Notes: generated from the letters alone by a model not told the origin. DNA of 64,000 nucleotides from Pollutimonas sp035515055 (GCA_035515055.1 DATJBV010000030.1:1-64000), one strand, 5' to 3'; shown: positions 16,947 to 25,942, numbered from the stretch's first letter. Translations and numbers: made by a program.

Positions 16947-18473
16947 ATGACCACCATTATCAAAGAAGACGACCTCGTTCAATCCATTGCCGATGCCGTA
17001 CAGTTCATCAGCTATTATCATCCCGCCGATTTCATCCAGCACCTTGCGCGCGCCTACGAGCGCGAGGAAAGCCCCGCCGCGAAAGACGCCATCGCGCAAA
17101 TCCTGACAAATTCGCGCATGTGCGCCGAAGGCCATAGGCCTATTTGCCAAGACACCGGGGTCGTCAACGTCTTCCTGAAGATCGGCATGGATGTGCGCTT
17201 CGATACCAAGCTCAGCATGCAGGAGCTGTGCGACCAAGGGGTGCGTCAGGGTTATTTGAATCCCGACAACCCATTGCGCGCCTCCATCCTCACCGACCCC
17301 TTGTTCACGCGCAAGAATACGCGCGACAACACGCCCTGTATCGTGGGTGTGGAGCTGGTGGCGGGCGACAAGGTCGAGGTTCAGGTCGCGGCCAAGGGCG
17401 GCGGCTCCGAAAACAAGGCCAAGTTCGCCATGCTGAACCCCAGCGATTCCCTGATCGACTGGGTGTTGAAGACGGTGCCCCTCATGGGTGCGGGCTGGTG
17501 TCCCCCCGGCATGCTGGGCATAGGGGTCGGCGGCACGGCCGAAAAAGCAATGTTGATGGCCAAGCAATCGCTGATGGAAGACATCGACATGTACGAATTG
17601 CTTGCGCGCGGCCCGCAAAACAAGCTGGAAGAGCTGCGCATCGAGCTCTACCAGAAGGTCAATGCGCTGGGTATTGGCGCGCAAGGCCTGGGCGGCCTTA
17701 CCACCGTGCTGGACGTGAAGATCCATACCTTCCCGACGCATGCCGCGTCCAAGCCTGTGGCCATGATCCCCAACTGCGCGGCAACGCGCCACGTGCATTT
17801 CCATCTGGACGGTTCCGGCCCGGCCGAACTGACGCCGCCCGCGCTATCCAACTGGCCCGATGTGCATTGGGCGCCGGACTACAACAAGTCCTTGCAAGTC
17901 GATCTGAACACGCTGACCAAGGCGCAGGTCGCCAGCTGGAAGCCTGGCCAGACCTTGCTTTTGTCGGGCAAGATGCTTACAGGTCGCGACGCGGCTCATA
18001 AGCGTATTCAAGACATGCTCGCCCGCGGCGAGAAATTGCCAGTCGATTTCACCAACCGTGTCATCTACTATGTAGGCCCGGTCGACCCGGTGGGCAACGA
18101 AGTAGTGGGTCCGGCCGGTCCGACCACGGCCACCCGCATGGACAGCTTTACCGACATGATGCTCGAAAAAACCGGCCTGATCTCCATGATAGGCAAGGCC
18201 GAGCGCGGTCCGGCGGCTATCGAGTCCATCCGCAAGCACGGATCGGCCTATCTTATGGCGGTGGGAGGGTCGGCGTATCTGGTGTCCAAGGCCATCCGCG
18301 GCGCCAAGGTCGTAGGATTCGAAGACCTGGGCATGGAAGCCATCTACGAGTTCGACGTGAAAGACATGCCGGTCACGGTGGCGGTCGACTCGCAGGGCAC
18401 CTCCGTGCACACGACCGGGCCCTCCGAATGGCGGGCGCGTATTGCCGAAATCCCCCTGATGCCCGTCTCGTAG
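16947..18473 (+). CDS. Class I fumarate hydratase (possible mesaconase)
   Basis: Iron-sulphur fumarase, 508 residues starting MTTIIKEDDLVQSIADAVQF, the usual length of single-chain class I enzymes. Cysteines expected to ligate the [4Fe-4S] cluster lie in RPICQDTGVVN (about residue 67), GAGWCPPGMLG and IPNCAATRHVHF. The N-terminal alpha-like and C-terminal beta-like portions (GKMLTGRDAAHKRI, YYVGPVDPVGNEVVGPAGP) are fused as in FumA/FumB. Some class I fumarases also hydrate mesaconate to citramalate; because a hydratase/CoA-transferase/lyase trio for C5 dicarboxylates follows 117 bases downstream, mesaconase activity is a reasonable inference but cannot be told from sequence. Confidence 0.9.
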   Translation: MTTIIKEDDLVQSIADAVQFISYYHPADFIQHLARAYEREESPAAKDAIAQILTNSRMCAEGHRPICQDTGVVNVFLKIGMDVRFDTKLSMQELCDQGVRQGYLNPDNPLRASILTDPLFTRKNTRDNTPCIVGVELVAGDKVEVQVAAKGGGSENKAKFAMLNPSDSLIDWVLKTVPLMGAGWCPPGMLGIGVGGTAEKAMLMAKQSLMEDIDMYELLARGPQNKLEELRIELYQKVNALGIGAQGLGGLTTVLDVKIHTFPTHAASKPVAMIPNCAATRHVHFHLDGSGPAELTPPALSNWPDVHWAPDYNKSLQVDLNTLTKAQVASWKPGQTLLLSGKMLTGRDAAHKRIQDMLARGEKLPVDFTNRVIYYVGPVDPVGNEVVGPAGPTTATRMDSFTDMMLEKTGLISMIGKAERGPAAIESIRKHGSAYLMAVGGSAYLVSKAIRGAKVVGFEDLGMEAIYEFDVKDMPVTVAVDSQGTSVHTTGPSEWRARIAEIPLMPVS

Positions 18474-18590
18474 CCGGCCGGTTTCCTTTCCATAAACAGG
18501 GTCTTATTGAAAAGCGAATTCAAAAGCGCGGCGCAAGCAGGCATCCTATAGCCTGTTTGTTCCCTTCATCATCCGACGCCGGAAGACCGC
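18474..18590 (+). promoter_or_regulatory. Gap before the C5-dicarboxylate trio with weak hairpin
   Basis: The 117-bp space between the fumarase and the hydratase gene may hold a separate promoter. CAGGC (18538-18542) pairs with GCCTG (18551-18555), followed by TTTGTT, a weak terminator-like element. AAAGCG-containing words are repeated near 18510-18528. I cannot assign an operator. Confidence 0.25.
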
Positions 18591-19421
18591 ATGACGACGC
18601 AAGACCTTGCTTCATGGATAGGCCGCAAAGAAATTTGCGACGACAACATCGATATCGGGCATGTCCGCAAAATCGCCCTGAGCCTGGATGCGCCCGCACC
18701 CGGCGAGGGCGATCCGCTACCCCTGTTGTGGCAGTGGGGCCTATTCGTCAACGCCTTGCCGTACGACCAGTTGGGCGCGGATGGGCACCCGAAACGGGGC
18801 GGCTTCCTGCCGCCCGCCGATGACCGCAATCGCATGTGGGCGGGCGGCAGGCTGGAATTCGTCCAGCCGTTGCGCGCCGGCATCAAGGGCCAGCGTGTAT
18901 CGACGATTGCCGCCATCACGGAAAAGGAGGGGCGTACAGGGAAGCTGCTTTTCGCCACGGTAAAGCACGAGTATTCCCAAGGTGGTGCGCTGTGCATATC
19001 GGAAGAACAAGATATCGTCTATCGCGAGCCAAGCCCGCCCCGGCTCGAGGGCAGTGTGGCCGCGCCCGCCGCGCAGTGGTCTGTTGGTGTCGAGCCCACG
19101 ACGATCAAGCTGTTCAGGTATTCGGCCGTCACTTTCAATGGTCACCGTATCCATTATGACCTTCCCTATGTGTCCGAGACGGAAGGTTATCCCGGCCTGG
19201 TCGTCCACGGTCCGCTGATTGCGACCCTGATGTGCCAGGCGTTTACCCACGCCCACCCCGACAAGGTCGTCACGTCGTTGTCGTATCGCGGGTTGCGTCC
19301 GCTCATGGCGCCTCGGCCATTCCAAGTGGCGGGTGCCATAGCCGAAGAGGGCGGCGCACGCCTTTGGGCCGAGCAAGACGGCACGCTTGCGCATCAGGCA
19401 GAATTAAGGTTCAAGGCATGA
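18591..19421 (+). CDS. HTD2/FAS1-like MaoC-family hydratase (itaconyl- or mesaconyl-CoA hydratase candidate)
   Basis: The 276-residue protein is a double-hotdog dehydratase of the Meh/HTD2 type. The N-terminal half carries WQWGLFVNALPYDQLGADGH and GFLPPADDRNRMWAGG. The C-terminal half has the hydratase-2-like catalytic block FNGHRIHYDLPYVSETEGYP followed by GLVVHGP. Family members hydrate mesaconyl-C4-CoA or itaconyl-CoA to (S)-citramalyl-CoA; the length and the gene neighbours match the itaconate hydratase (Ich) of Pseudomonas aeruginosa. The TGA overlaps the ATG of the CoA-transferase by four bases (ATGA). Which C5 acid is the substrate is inferred only from context. Confidence 0.8.
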   Translation: MTTQDLASWIGRKEICDDNIDIGHVRKIALSLDAPAPGEGDPLPLLWQWGLFVNALPYDQLGADGHPKRGGFLPPADDRNRMWAGGRLEFVQPLRAGIKGQRVSTIAAITEKEGRTGKLLFATVKHEYSQGGALCISEEQDIVYREPSPPRLEGSVAAPAAQWSVGVEPTTIKLFRYSAVTFNGHRIHYDLPYVSETEGYPGLVVHGPLIATLMCQAFTHAHPDKVVTSLSYRGLRPLMAPRPFQVAGAIAEEGGARLWAEQDGTLAHQAELRFKA

Positions 19422-20665
19422 ACGCCACGACGCATGCCGGCTCGGCCGCCGGCGGTAACTCACCTCAGGGCAAGGCGCAACCGGGGCCGCGTCCGCTGGA
19501 CGGCATAACCGTCGTCAGCCTCGAACACGCCATTGCGGCGCCCTTTTGCACGCGTCAGCTGGCCGAAATGGGCGCGCGCGTCATCAAGATCGAACGTCCG
19601 GGCGTGGGCGACTTCGCCCGAAGCTACGACGAGCGGGTGAAAGGGCTGGCGTCGCATTTCGTCTGGACCAACCGGTCCAAGGAAAGTCTTGCGCTCGACC
19701 TGAAAAAACCGCAAGCCGTCGAGATACTCGGCCAGTTGCTCGAACAGGCCGATGTGCTGGTGCAGAATCTGGCGCCCGGGGCCGCGGCCCGTCTGGGCTT
19801 GTCGTTCGAGGCGTTGCAGGCCAAGCATCCGCGATTGATCGTGTGCGATATCTCCGGCTACGGCGAGGGCGGCTCATACCAGGACAAGAAGGCGTACGAC
19901 TTGCTCATCCAGAGCGAGAGCGGTTTCCTGTCGGTTACCGGCACGCCGGAAGGTCCGGCCAAGGCAGGCTGTTCAATATCCGATATTGCGGCAGGCATGT
20001 ACGCGTACAGCAGCATCATGGCGGCCATATTGTTGCGCGAACGCACGGGACAAGGCAGCCGGATCGACGTATCGATGCTCGAAAGCACGGTCGAATGGAT
20101 GGGCTTTCCCATGTACTACGCGTTCGATGGCGCCGAGCCACCGCCGCGGGCCGGCGCTTCGCACGCCACTATTTATCCATACGGCCCCTTTCCCGTCGGC
20201 GATGGCAGCGAGATCATGCTGGGGCTGCAAAACGAACGAGAGTGGGCGGCGTTTTGCAAGGGCGTCCTCCAGCAACCCGACGTGGCGGGCGACAGCCGGT
20301 TCATGTCCAACTCGTTGCGCGTGGCCAACAAAGATGCGTTGCGCGTCCTTATCGTGACCGCCTTCGCCTCCTTGTCGCGCGCCCAGGTCATCGACCGGCT
20401 GGAAGCCGCCAGCATAGCCAATGCCAGCGTCAATTCGATGCACGACGTCTGGAACCATCCGCAGCTGGCTCAGCGCGATCGATGGCGCAAGGTGGACAGC
20501 TCAGCGGGACCACTGCCCGCGCTTATTCCGCCCGCAACCAATTCCTCTTTCCAGGCCCGCATGGACAAGATTCCCGCCTTGGGCGAGCATTCTGCCGCCA
20601 TCCTGGCGGGGCTGGGCTATACACAGGAACAAATCGATGCCCTCGGCCGGCAAGGAGTCATTTAA
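19418..20665 (+). CDS. Family III (CaiB/BaiF) CoA-transferase, itaconate/mesaconate-type candidate
   Basis: Moves CoA between acyl groups through an enzyme-aspartyl intermediate. I start at ATG 19418, overlapping the hydratase stop, giving 415 residues. An Ala/Gly/Pro-rich leader of about 25 residues precedes LDGITVVSLEHAIAAPFCT, the CaiB N-terminal block. Further family blocks are GARVIKIERPGVGDFAR, VLVQNLAPGAAARLGL and AYDLLIQSESGFLSVTG; the aspartate in AYDLLIQ is at the position of the catalytic Asp. It sits between a citramalyl-forming hydratase and a CitE-type lyase, so succinyl-CoA:itaconate (or mesaconate) CoA transfer is the best guess. Confidence 0.82.
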   Translation: MNATTHAGSAAGGNSPQGKAQPGPRPLDGITVVSLEHAIAAPFCTRQLAEMGARVIKIERPGVGDFARSYDERVKGLASHFVWTNRSKESLALDLKKPQAVEILGQLLEQADVLVQNLAPGAAARLGLSFEALQAKHPRLIVCDISGYGEGGSYQDKKAYDLLIQSESGFLSVTGTPEGPAKAGCSISDIAAGMYAYSSIMAAILLRERTGQGSRIDVSMLESTVEWMGFPMYYAFDGAEPPPRAGASHATIYPYGPFPVGDGSEIMLGLQNEREWAAFCKGVLQQPDVAGDSRFMSNSLRVANKDALRVLIVTAFASLSRAQVIDRLEAASIANASVNSMHDVWNHPQLAQRDRWRKVDSSAGPLPALIPPATNSSFQARMDKIPALGEHSAAILAGLGYTQEQIDALGRQGVI

Positions 20666-21477
20666 TGAAGCAACAGATGCGCTCAGCGCTGTTTGTGCCG
20701 GCCACGCGGCCGGAGCGTTTCGCCAAGGCGTTGGCCGCCGGCGCCGATGCCGTCATCATCGATCTTGAAGATGCCGTCGAGCCCGACGCCAAGGATGGCG
20801 CCCGCCAGCACGTAGGCGACTTTGCCAGTGCTCATCCCCAGGTGGCGTTTTGCGTCCGGGTCAATGGGCACGGCACGCCCTGGTTCGACGCCGATCTTGC
20901 CCTGTGCGCCAGCCATGGCAACATCGATTGTGTGCTCTTGCCCAAGGCGGAATCCGCTGCGCAAATCGCGCCGCTCGCCGGGGCGGGAAAATCGGTACTG
21001 CCTATCGTGGAAAGCGCAATGGGCGTCTTATCGCTGGCTGAATTGGCTGCGGCACCCGGTGTGCAGCGCCTGTCCTTTGGCAGCCTGGACCTCATGCTCG
21101 ATACGGGTACGGCGCCAGATACCAAAGGCGCAAGCCTATTGCTGGACTACGTACGCTGTCAGATCCTGCTTCATAGTGCCGCTTGTGGCCTGGCCGCGCC
21201 GCTCGACGGCGTGTATCCGGATTTCTCGAATGCGGCAGGCCTTGCCGCCTTGGCGGCGCAGGTGCGCGACATGGGCTTCGGCGGCATGCTGTGCATCCAC
21301 CCCGCCCAAGTTCCGACCATACACGCGGCGTTCGCTCCGACCGCCGCCCAGGTCGATTGGGCGAGCCGCGTCGTGGCGAAGGCCGACAGCACGGGGTCGT
21401 TCGCTTTCCAGATGGACGGCAAAATGGTTGACGCGCCGGTCATCGAACGAGCGCGCCAGATCATTGCCGCGACCTAG
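20665..21477 (+). CDS. CitE/HpcH-type CoA-ester lyase, citramalyl-CoA lyase candidate
   Basis: The 270-residue protein has the TIM-barrel lyase signatures RSALFVPATRPERF, VIIDLEDAVEPDAK (metal-binding Glu/Asp), FCVRVNGHGTPWF, LPKAES and SFGSLDLMLD. Stand-alone CitE-like enzymes cleave malyl-, citramalyl- or hydroxymethylglutaryl-type CoA esters; with the two upstream genes, cleavage of (S)-citramalyl-CoA to acetyl-CoA and pyruvate is the natural reading. The ATG shares one base with the TAA of the CoA-transferase, completing a three-gene coupled unit. No CitD/CitF citrate lyase partners are nearby, which argues against citrate lyase. Its end overlaps convergent folK by four bases. Confidence 0.82.
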   Translation: MKQQMRSALFVPATRPERFAKALAAGADAVIIDLEDAVEPDAKDGARQHVGDFASAHPQVAFCVRVNGHGTPWFDADLALCASHGNIDCVLLPKAESAAQIAPLAGAGKSVLPIVESAMGVLSLAELAAAPGVQRLSFGSLDLMLDTGTAPDTKGASLLLDYVRCQILLHSAACGLAAPLDGVYPDFSNAAGLAALAAQVRDMGFGGMLCIHPAQVPTIHAAFAPTAAQVDWASRVVAKADSTGSFAFQMDGKMVDAPVIERARQIIAAT

Positions 21478-21950
21478 TCCGGCAACCGCTCCAGCGTTTG
21501 ATCGGCGCAATCGGCCAGCAGAGTCGCCAGGGCTCCCTGCGGCAGTTCCAGGTCCGGCGCCAGGTCGGCAAGCGGCCGGAGCACAAAGGCCCTAAGGTGC
21601 ATCCGTGGGTGGGGCACGACCAGCAAGGGCTCATCGATGGAATCATTGCCGTATAGCAGAATGTCCAGATCCAGCGTGCGGGGGGCGTTGCGGTAGGGGC
21701 GTTCGCGGCCATGACGTTCTTCGATGGCCTGCACGATATCCAGCAATTTCTGCGCGGTCAGGCCGGTCTGGATAGATGCCACCGCGTTGATGTAATCGGG
21801 ACCGCTCGACTCGACAGGCGCTGTGCGATACAGCGGCGACAGACGCAAGCACGTGATGCCGGCCGTCTTCGCCAGGGCGTCGGCGGCCTGAAGGACGCTT
21901 GCCTTGGCATCGCCCAGATTGGCGCCCAAGCCAATATACGCTTGCGTCAT
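21474..21950 (-). CDS. folK: FolK, 6-hydroxymethyl-7,8-dihydropterin pyrophosphokinase
   Basis: Transfers pyrophosphate from ATP to the pterin in folate synthesis. The 158-residue protein starts MTQAYIGLGANLGD, and carries SPLYRTAPV, DYINAVASIQTGL, and the HPPK signature RNAPRTLDLDILLYG with the two metal-binding Asp. PHPRMHLRAFVLRPLADLAP closes the fold. It lies 12 bases after pcnB, a pairing common in proteobacteria, so it is probably last in the hda-HAD-pcnB-folK run. Confidence 0.97.
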   Translation of the reverse strand: MTQAYIGLGANLGDAKASVLQAADALAKTAGITCLRLSPLYRTAPVESSGPDYINAVASIQTGLTAQKLLDIVQAIEERHGRERPYRNAPRTLDLDILLYGNDSIDEPLLVVPHPRMHLRAFVLRPLADLAPDLELPQGALATLLADCADQTLERLPD

Positions 21951-21962
21951 TGGCGTGTTTGC

Positions 21963-23318
21963 CTAGGACTGGGGCACATCGGCCGTACGCACAGGGCGTC
22001 GGCGCGGGCTGCGCTTGCGGCGCGCCGCTGGCGACTTGCCGCGGTTTTCGGCTTGAAAGGCTTCGATCATTTCGGCGCGCGCCGCGTCGTCGGCGTCGGC
22101 CAGATCCATCCACCACTGGGCCTGGACGCTATCGACTTCATGGGCTTCGGCACGCAATTGCAGGAAGTCTACCGCCGCACGGAAACGCGGCTGCTCGAGC
22201 ATGCGCCAAATGGTCTTGATGTTGGGGCGTTCGAAGCGCGCCTGCATGAACCAGATTTCGCGCATGTCGGCCTGGAAGCGCCGCTGTATGGCGAGTTTTC
22301 GGGTTTGCTCTTCCACCACCGAATCGCCAGCCATAATCAACGCCTGGGCCGGATGTTCGCCGCTGGCGCAAATGGCCTGCCATCGTTTGTTGACCAGCTT
22401 CCATAACAGCGCCGCAAACAGGAAGCTTGGGCTGATTGTCTTGCCGGCGCGTACCCGGACGTCGGTGCGCGCAAGGGCGAGCTCCACGAATTGTTCGCCG
22501 CCGTCTTCCTCGAAGATAAGGTCGATGAGAGGCAGCAGGCCCTGGTGCAGGCCCACGGACTGGAGCTCGCGCAAGCAGTCCATGGCGTGGCCGCAGGTAA
22601 GCAGCTTAAGGATTTCGTCGAACAGCCGCGAGGACGGCACGTTTTCGATAAGGTGGGCCATGCGCACAATTGGCTCGCGCGAGGCGGGGTCGATGGTGGC
22701 ATTGAGCTTGGCCGCGAAGCGCAGCGCGCGCAGCATGCGCACAGGATCTTCACGATAACGCGTGTCCGGGTCGCCGATCATGCGCACGACACGTTTCTTA
22801 AGGTCGCTCACCCCTCGGTGAAAGTCGATGACCTCTTCGTTGATGGGGTCGTAATACAACGCGTTGAGCGTGAAGTCGCGCCGGGCCGCGTCTTCTTCGT
22901 GAGTGCCGAAGAGGTTGTCGCGCAGGATGCGGCCGTGTTCATCGGTATCTTGCTCGACCGAGGCCGGCGCCCTGAACGTTGATGTTTCAATTATTTCTTG
23001 GCCGAATACGACGTGGACCAGCTGAAAGCGCTTCCCGATAATGCGCGCGCGCCGAAAGAGGGGCCGTATTTCGTTGGGTGTGGCGTTGGTGGCCACATCG
23101 AAATCTTTGGGCTCCATGCCAACGATAAGGTCGCGGACGGCGCCGCCGACAATGTATGCCTCGTAGCCATGCTGGCGCAAAACTTCGCAAACCTTGATCG
23201 CATGGCGCGATACGTAACGCCGGTCGATGCCATGCTTGGCTTGCGGCAAACGTTCAGGACCCCGTCTGGGGGTGGAGAAAAGGCGACCGACAAAGTTTTT
23301 AATTGTTTCTTTCAGCAT
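21963..23318 (-). CDS. pcnB: PcnB, poly(A) polymerase I
   Basis: Adds 3' poly(A) tails to RNA, marking it for decay. The 451-residue protein has the class II nucleotidyltransferase head YIVGGAVRDLIVGMEPKDFD with the metal-binding Asp pair, RRDFTLNALYYD, and FRGV-like EVIDFHRGVSDLKKRV. The C-terminal ~45 residues are rich in Arg/Lys (RRKRSPRRRPVR), as in other PcnB proteins. The presence of a long basic tail and folK downstream argue for PcnB rather than a CCA-adding enzyme. Confidence 0.93.
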   Translation of the reverse strand: MLKETIKNFVGRLFSTPRRGPERLPQAKHGIDRRYVSRHAIKVCEVLRQHGYEAYIVGGAVRDLIVGMEPKDFDVATNATPNEIRPLFRRARIIGKRFQLVHVVFGQEIIETSTFRAPASVEQDTDEHGRILRDNLFGTHEEDAARRDFTLNALYYDPINEEVIDFHRGVSDLKKRVVRMIGDPDTRYREDPVRMLRALRFAAKLNATIDPASREPIVRMAHLIENVPSSRLFDEILKLLTCGHAMDCLRELQSVGLHQGLLPLIDLIFEEDGGEQFVELALARTDVRVRAGKTISPSFLFAALLWKLVNKRWQAICASGEHPAQALIMAGDSVVEEQTRKLAIQRRFQADMREIWFMQARFERPNIKTIWRMLEQPRFRAAVDFLQLRAEAHEVDSVQAQWWMDLADADDAARAEMIEAFQAENRGKSPAARRKRSPRRRPVRTADVPQS

Positions 23319-23327
23319 GGATGTATT

Positions 23328-24029
23328 TTAGGACTTTGCGTCCTGCATGTCCTTGAACAAATCAAGAATCTTCCAGCCGCGCTCCTGCGCCACCTGGCGC
23401 AGTCCTGGACTGGGGTTGGTGGCGATCGGGTGCGTGACCGCCTCGAGCAAGGGCAGGTCGTTGGGTGAGTCGCTGTAGAAGAACGAGGTCTTGAAGTCGG
23501 CGAGGCTGGCCCCCATGGTCGAAAGCCATTGCTCGACCCGTGTGACTTTGCCGGCCTGGAAGCTGGGTACGCCCTGGATACGGCCGGTGTAGCGGCCGTC
23601 GCGCATTTCGGGAATGGTGGCAATGAGATGCGGTATGCCGAAGGCGCGGGCTATTGGCTGGGTGACGAATTCGTTGGTGGCGGTGACAATGGCGCATATG
23701 TCGCCGCAATCGATGTGTTCCCGCACCAGGTCTTGAGCGATGGGGCGTATGGCCGGGCGCACCACTTCGGCCATGAAGGCTTCGTGCCACTCGGCAAGGT
23801 CGGCAGCCGCGGGCCCATTGAGCAAGCCCAGCATGAATTCGGCCGATTGCTCGGCCGTCAGGTTGCCCGCGTTATAGCGTTCCATCAGGTCGTCGTTGCG
23901 CCGTTGCGCCTCGGCGGGATCGCCCGCGCGGCCGGTGCGGGCCAGAAAATCGGCCCACTGGTAGTCGCTGTCCAGCGGCAACAGCGTGTGGTCAAGGTCG
24001 AACAGGGCAAGGCGTTTTGCAGACGTCAT
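23328..24029 (-). CDS. HAD-IB family phosphatase
   Basis: The 233-residue protein has the HAD motifs LFDLDHTLLPLDSD (nucleophile Asp and general acid Asp, residues 10-12), IVTATNEFVT (motif II Thr), a lysine in FQAGKVTRV (motif III) and YSDSPNDLPLL (motif IV). The helical cap and order of motifs place it in subfamily IB with SerB-like proteins. The substrate is unknown; related proteins are annotated variously as phosphoserine phosphatase-like or CicA-like. It lies five bases after the stop of hda and nine bases before pcnB, so the four genes hda to folK are probably one transcript. Confidence 0.85.
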   Translation of the reverse strand: MTSAKRLALFDLDHTLLPLDSDYQWADFLARTGRAGDPAEAQRRNDDLMERYNAGNLTAEQSAEFMLGLLNGPAAADLAEWHEAFMAEVVRPAIRPIAQDLVREHIDCGDICAIVTATNEFVTQPIARAFGIPHLIATIPEMRDGRYTGRIQGVPSFQAGKVTRVEQWLSTMGASLADFKTSFFYSDSPNDLPLLEAVTHPIATNPSPGLRQVAQERGWKILDLFKDMQDAKS

Positions 24030-24034
24030 AGTGA

Positions 24035-24730
24035 TTATTCATTCCGAACCTGGCTGGATGCCAGTAGATCTTTCAATAAGGGCAGGGTTATGGCCCGTTG
24101 CCTTTCAAGCGAGTAGCGGTCCAGCGCGTCGATCAGTGTGCTGAGCCGGCTCATGTCGCGATCGTAATGGGTGAGCACCCAGCTGACGACTTCGTTCGAG
24201 AGCTGCAGGCCGCGTTCGGCCGCGCGGGCCTTGAGGGCTTCGGCGCGGTCGTCGTCCGACAGCAATTCCAGGCGGAACACCAAGTCCCAACCGAGCCGTG
24301 TGCGCAAGTCTTCGCGCAGGGGCATTGCCATTGGCGCACGGTCGCCCGCCAGAACAAGGGCGAAAGCGCAATTGGTGGCGGCAACCTCGCGCCAGCGATT
24401 GTACAGGGCAAACAGCGCCGCCTGACCGGATGCGTCGAGATGTTCGACGTTGTCGATGGCGATCAGCCGAAAAGACAGGGTTTCGGCGGTGGCGATGTCC
24501 TTGAGCGCCGCCGGGTCGTCATCCGCGCGATGGTAATGCGCAGGCCCCGGCTGCGCGCAGGCACGCAACAAATGGCTGCGGCCGGAGCCCGGCGCGCCCC
24601 AAAGGTAAATGGCGCGGCCCGGTTGGCAGTGGCGCAATGCATCTAGCGCGGCACCGTTGTCCCCGACCACGAAGTTGTCGAGCGTAGGCGGCGAAGGTGG
24701 TAACAAGTCCAGTATCAGTTGCTGAGTCAT
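24035..24730 (-). CDS. hda: Hda, DnaA regulatory inactivator
   Basis: AAA+ protein that, with the DNA-loaded sliding clamp, stimulates hydrolysis of ATP on DnaA to prevent re-initiation. The 231-residue protein begins MTQQLILDLLPP; QLILDL resembles the clamp-binding motif QLSLPL of E. coli Hda. The Walker A reads GAPGSGRSHLL, with Arg in place of the usual Lys as is typical of Hda. LIAIDNVEHLD is Walker B-like. No DnaA DNA-binding domain IV is present. The divergent purM is 129 bases away, an arrangement shared with other Burkholderiales. Confidence 0.93.
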   Translation of the reverse strand: MTQQLILDLLPPSPPTLDNFVVGDNGAALDALRHCQPGRAIYLWGAPGSGRSHLLRACAQPGPAHYHRADDDPAALKDIATAETLSFRLIAIDNVEHLDASGQAALFALYNRWREVAATNCAFALVLAGDRAPMAMPLREDLRTRLGWDLVFRLELLSDDDRAEALKARAAERGLQLSNEVVSWVLTHYDRDMSRLSTLIDALDRYSLERQRAITLPLLKDLLASSQVRNE

Positions 24731-24859
24731 CTGTTGTCTAATGGGGGGCGCCGCAATGCGAGGCGGCCGAGCGTGCAGGGCGTTTTGCCGCGTTCATCGT
24801 AAAATTGCCCCTGGTATTTAATTCAACATGCAATTCTTGCACATCCCACGGCATTTCTC

Positions 24860-25912
24860 ATGACAAACAAACAATCAGCTTCCTTGACTTATCGCGACGC
24901 AGGAGTCGATATCGACGCGGGTGAGGCGCTCGTTGATCGTATCAAGCCTCTGGCCGCTAAAACCATGAGGGCCGGTGTGATGGCGGGCATAGGCGGTTTC
25001 GGCGCCTTGTTCGAAGTGCCGAAACACCTTAAAGAGCCCGTGCTGGTATCGGGCACCGATGGGGTGGGCACCAAGCTGCGCCTGGCGTTCGAGTGGCAGC
25101 GCCATGATACCGTGGGTATCGACCTGGTCGCGATGAGCGTCAACGATATTCTCGTGCAAGGCGCGGAACCGCTGTTCTTCCTCGACTATTTCGCTTGCGG
25201 AAAGCTGTCGGTCGATACGGCCGCGAGCGTCGTGTCAGGGATAGCAAAAGGGTGCGAGCTTGCCGGATGCGCCCTGATCGGCGGTGAAACCGCCGAAATG
25301 CCCGGCATGTATCCCGACGGCGAATACGACCTTGCCGGCTTCGCGGTTGGCGCAGTCGAAAAGTCGCGCATCATCGATGGCAAGTCCATCGTGCCAGGCG
25401 ATGTGGTGCTTGGCCTTGCCTCCAGCGGCGCCCATTCCAACGGATTTTCCCTGCTGCGCAAGATCATGACGCACGCGAACGCCAGGCCGGGTCAGGACCT
25501 GGGCGGCCGGCCGCTGGAAGACGTGGTCATGGCGCCGACACGCATCTATGTCAAGTCGGTGCTGGCGGCACTGGCCGCACATGGCGCCAACATAAAAGGA
25601 CTCGCGCATATTACCGGCGGCGGCCTGCTGGATAACGTGCCACGCATTTTGCAGCCCCACCTGTCCGCCCGGCTGTACCGCGACGCCTGGGTAATGCCCG
25701 AACTCTTCAGCTGGTTGCAGCAGAACGGCGGCGTGGCCGACTCCGAAATGCACCGGGTCTTCAATTGCGGCATGGGGATGGTCATTGTGGTTCCCGCCGA
25801 TCAAGCCGATGCCATCGCCGCAACGCTGGCGAGCCATGGCGAACAAGTCAGCCGCCTGGGCGACATCATCGAGCGCCAGGGCGCGGACGCCCCGCAAACG
25901 ATAGTCGTGTAA
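24860..25912 (+). CDS. purM: PurM, phosphoribosylformylglycinamidine cyclo-ligase (AIR synthetase)
   Basis: Closes the imidazole ring to give aminoimidazole ribonucleotide in purine synthesis. The 350-residue protein starts MTNKQSASLTYRDAGVDIDAG and has GGFGALFEVP, SGTDGVGTKLRLAFEW, VAMSVNDILVQGAEPLFFLDY, IGGETAEMPGMYP and AHITGGGLLDNVPRIL, all standard PurM blocks. The length is normal. It is monocistronic here, divergent from hda. A short dyad (TGCAA-TTC-TTGCA, 24829-24841) lies just before the start, but I cannot link it to a known regulator. Confidence 0.97.
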   Translation: MTNKQSASLTYRDAGVDIDAGEALVDRIKPLAAKTMRAGVMAGIGGFGALFEVPKHLKEPVLVSGTDGVGTKLRLAFEWQRHDTVGIDLVAMSVNDILVQGAEPLFFLDYFACGKLSVDTAASVVSGIAKGCELAGCALIGGETAEMPGMYPDGEYDLAGFAVGAVEKSRIIDGKSIVPGDVVLGLASSGAHSNGFSLLRKIMTHANARPGQDLGGRPLEDVVMAPTRIYVKSVLAALAAHGANIKGLAHITGGGLLDNVPRILQPHLSARLYRDAWVMPELFSWLQQNGGVADSEMHRVFNCGMGMVIVVPADQADAIAATLASHGEQVSRLGDIIERQGADAPQTIVV

Positions 25913-25917
25913 GCCCG

Positions 25918-25942
25918 CTTATGGCCAATATCTGGCCATAAG
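25918..25942. terminator. 10-bp perfect hairpin between convergent purM and miaA
   Basis: CTTATGGCCA (25918-25927) pairs perfectly with TGGCCATAAG (25933-25942) over a five-base loop. It covers the last codons and stop of miaA and begins six bases after the purM stop. The long stem suggests a bidirectional transcription stop, although neither side has a run of T. Confidence 0.5.
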
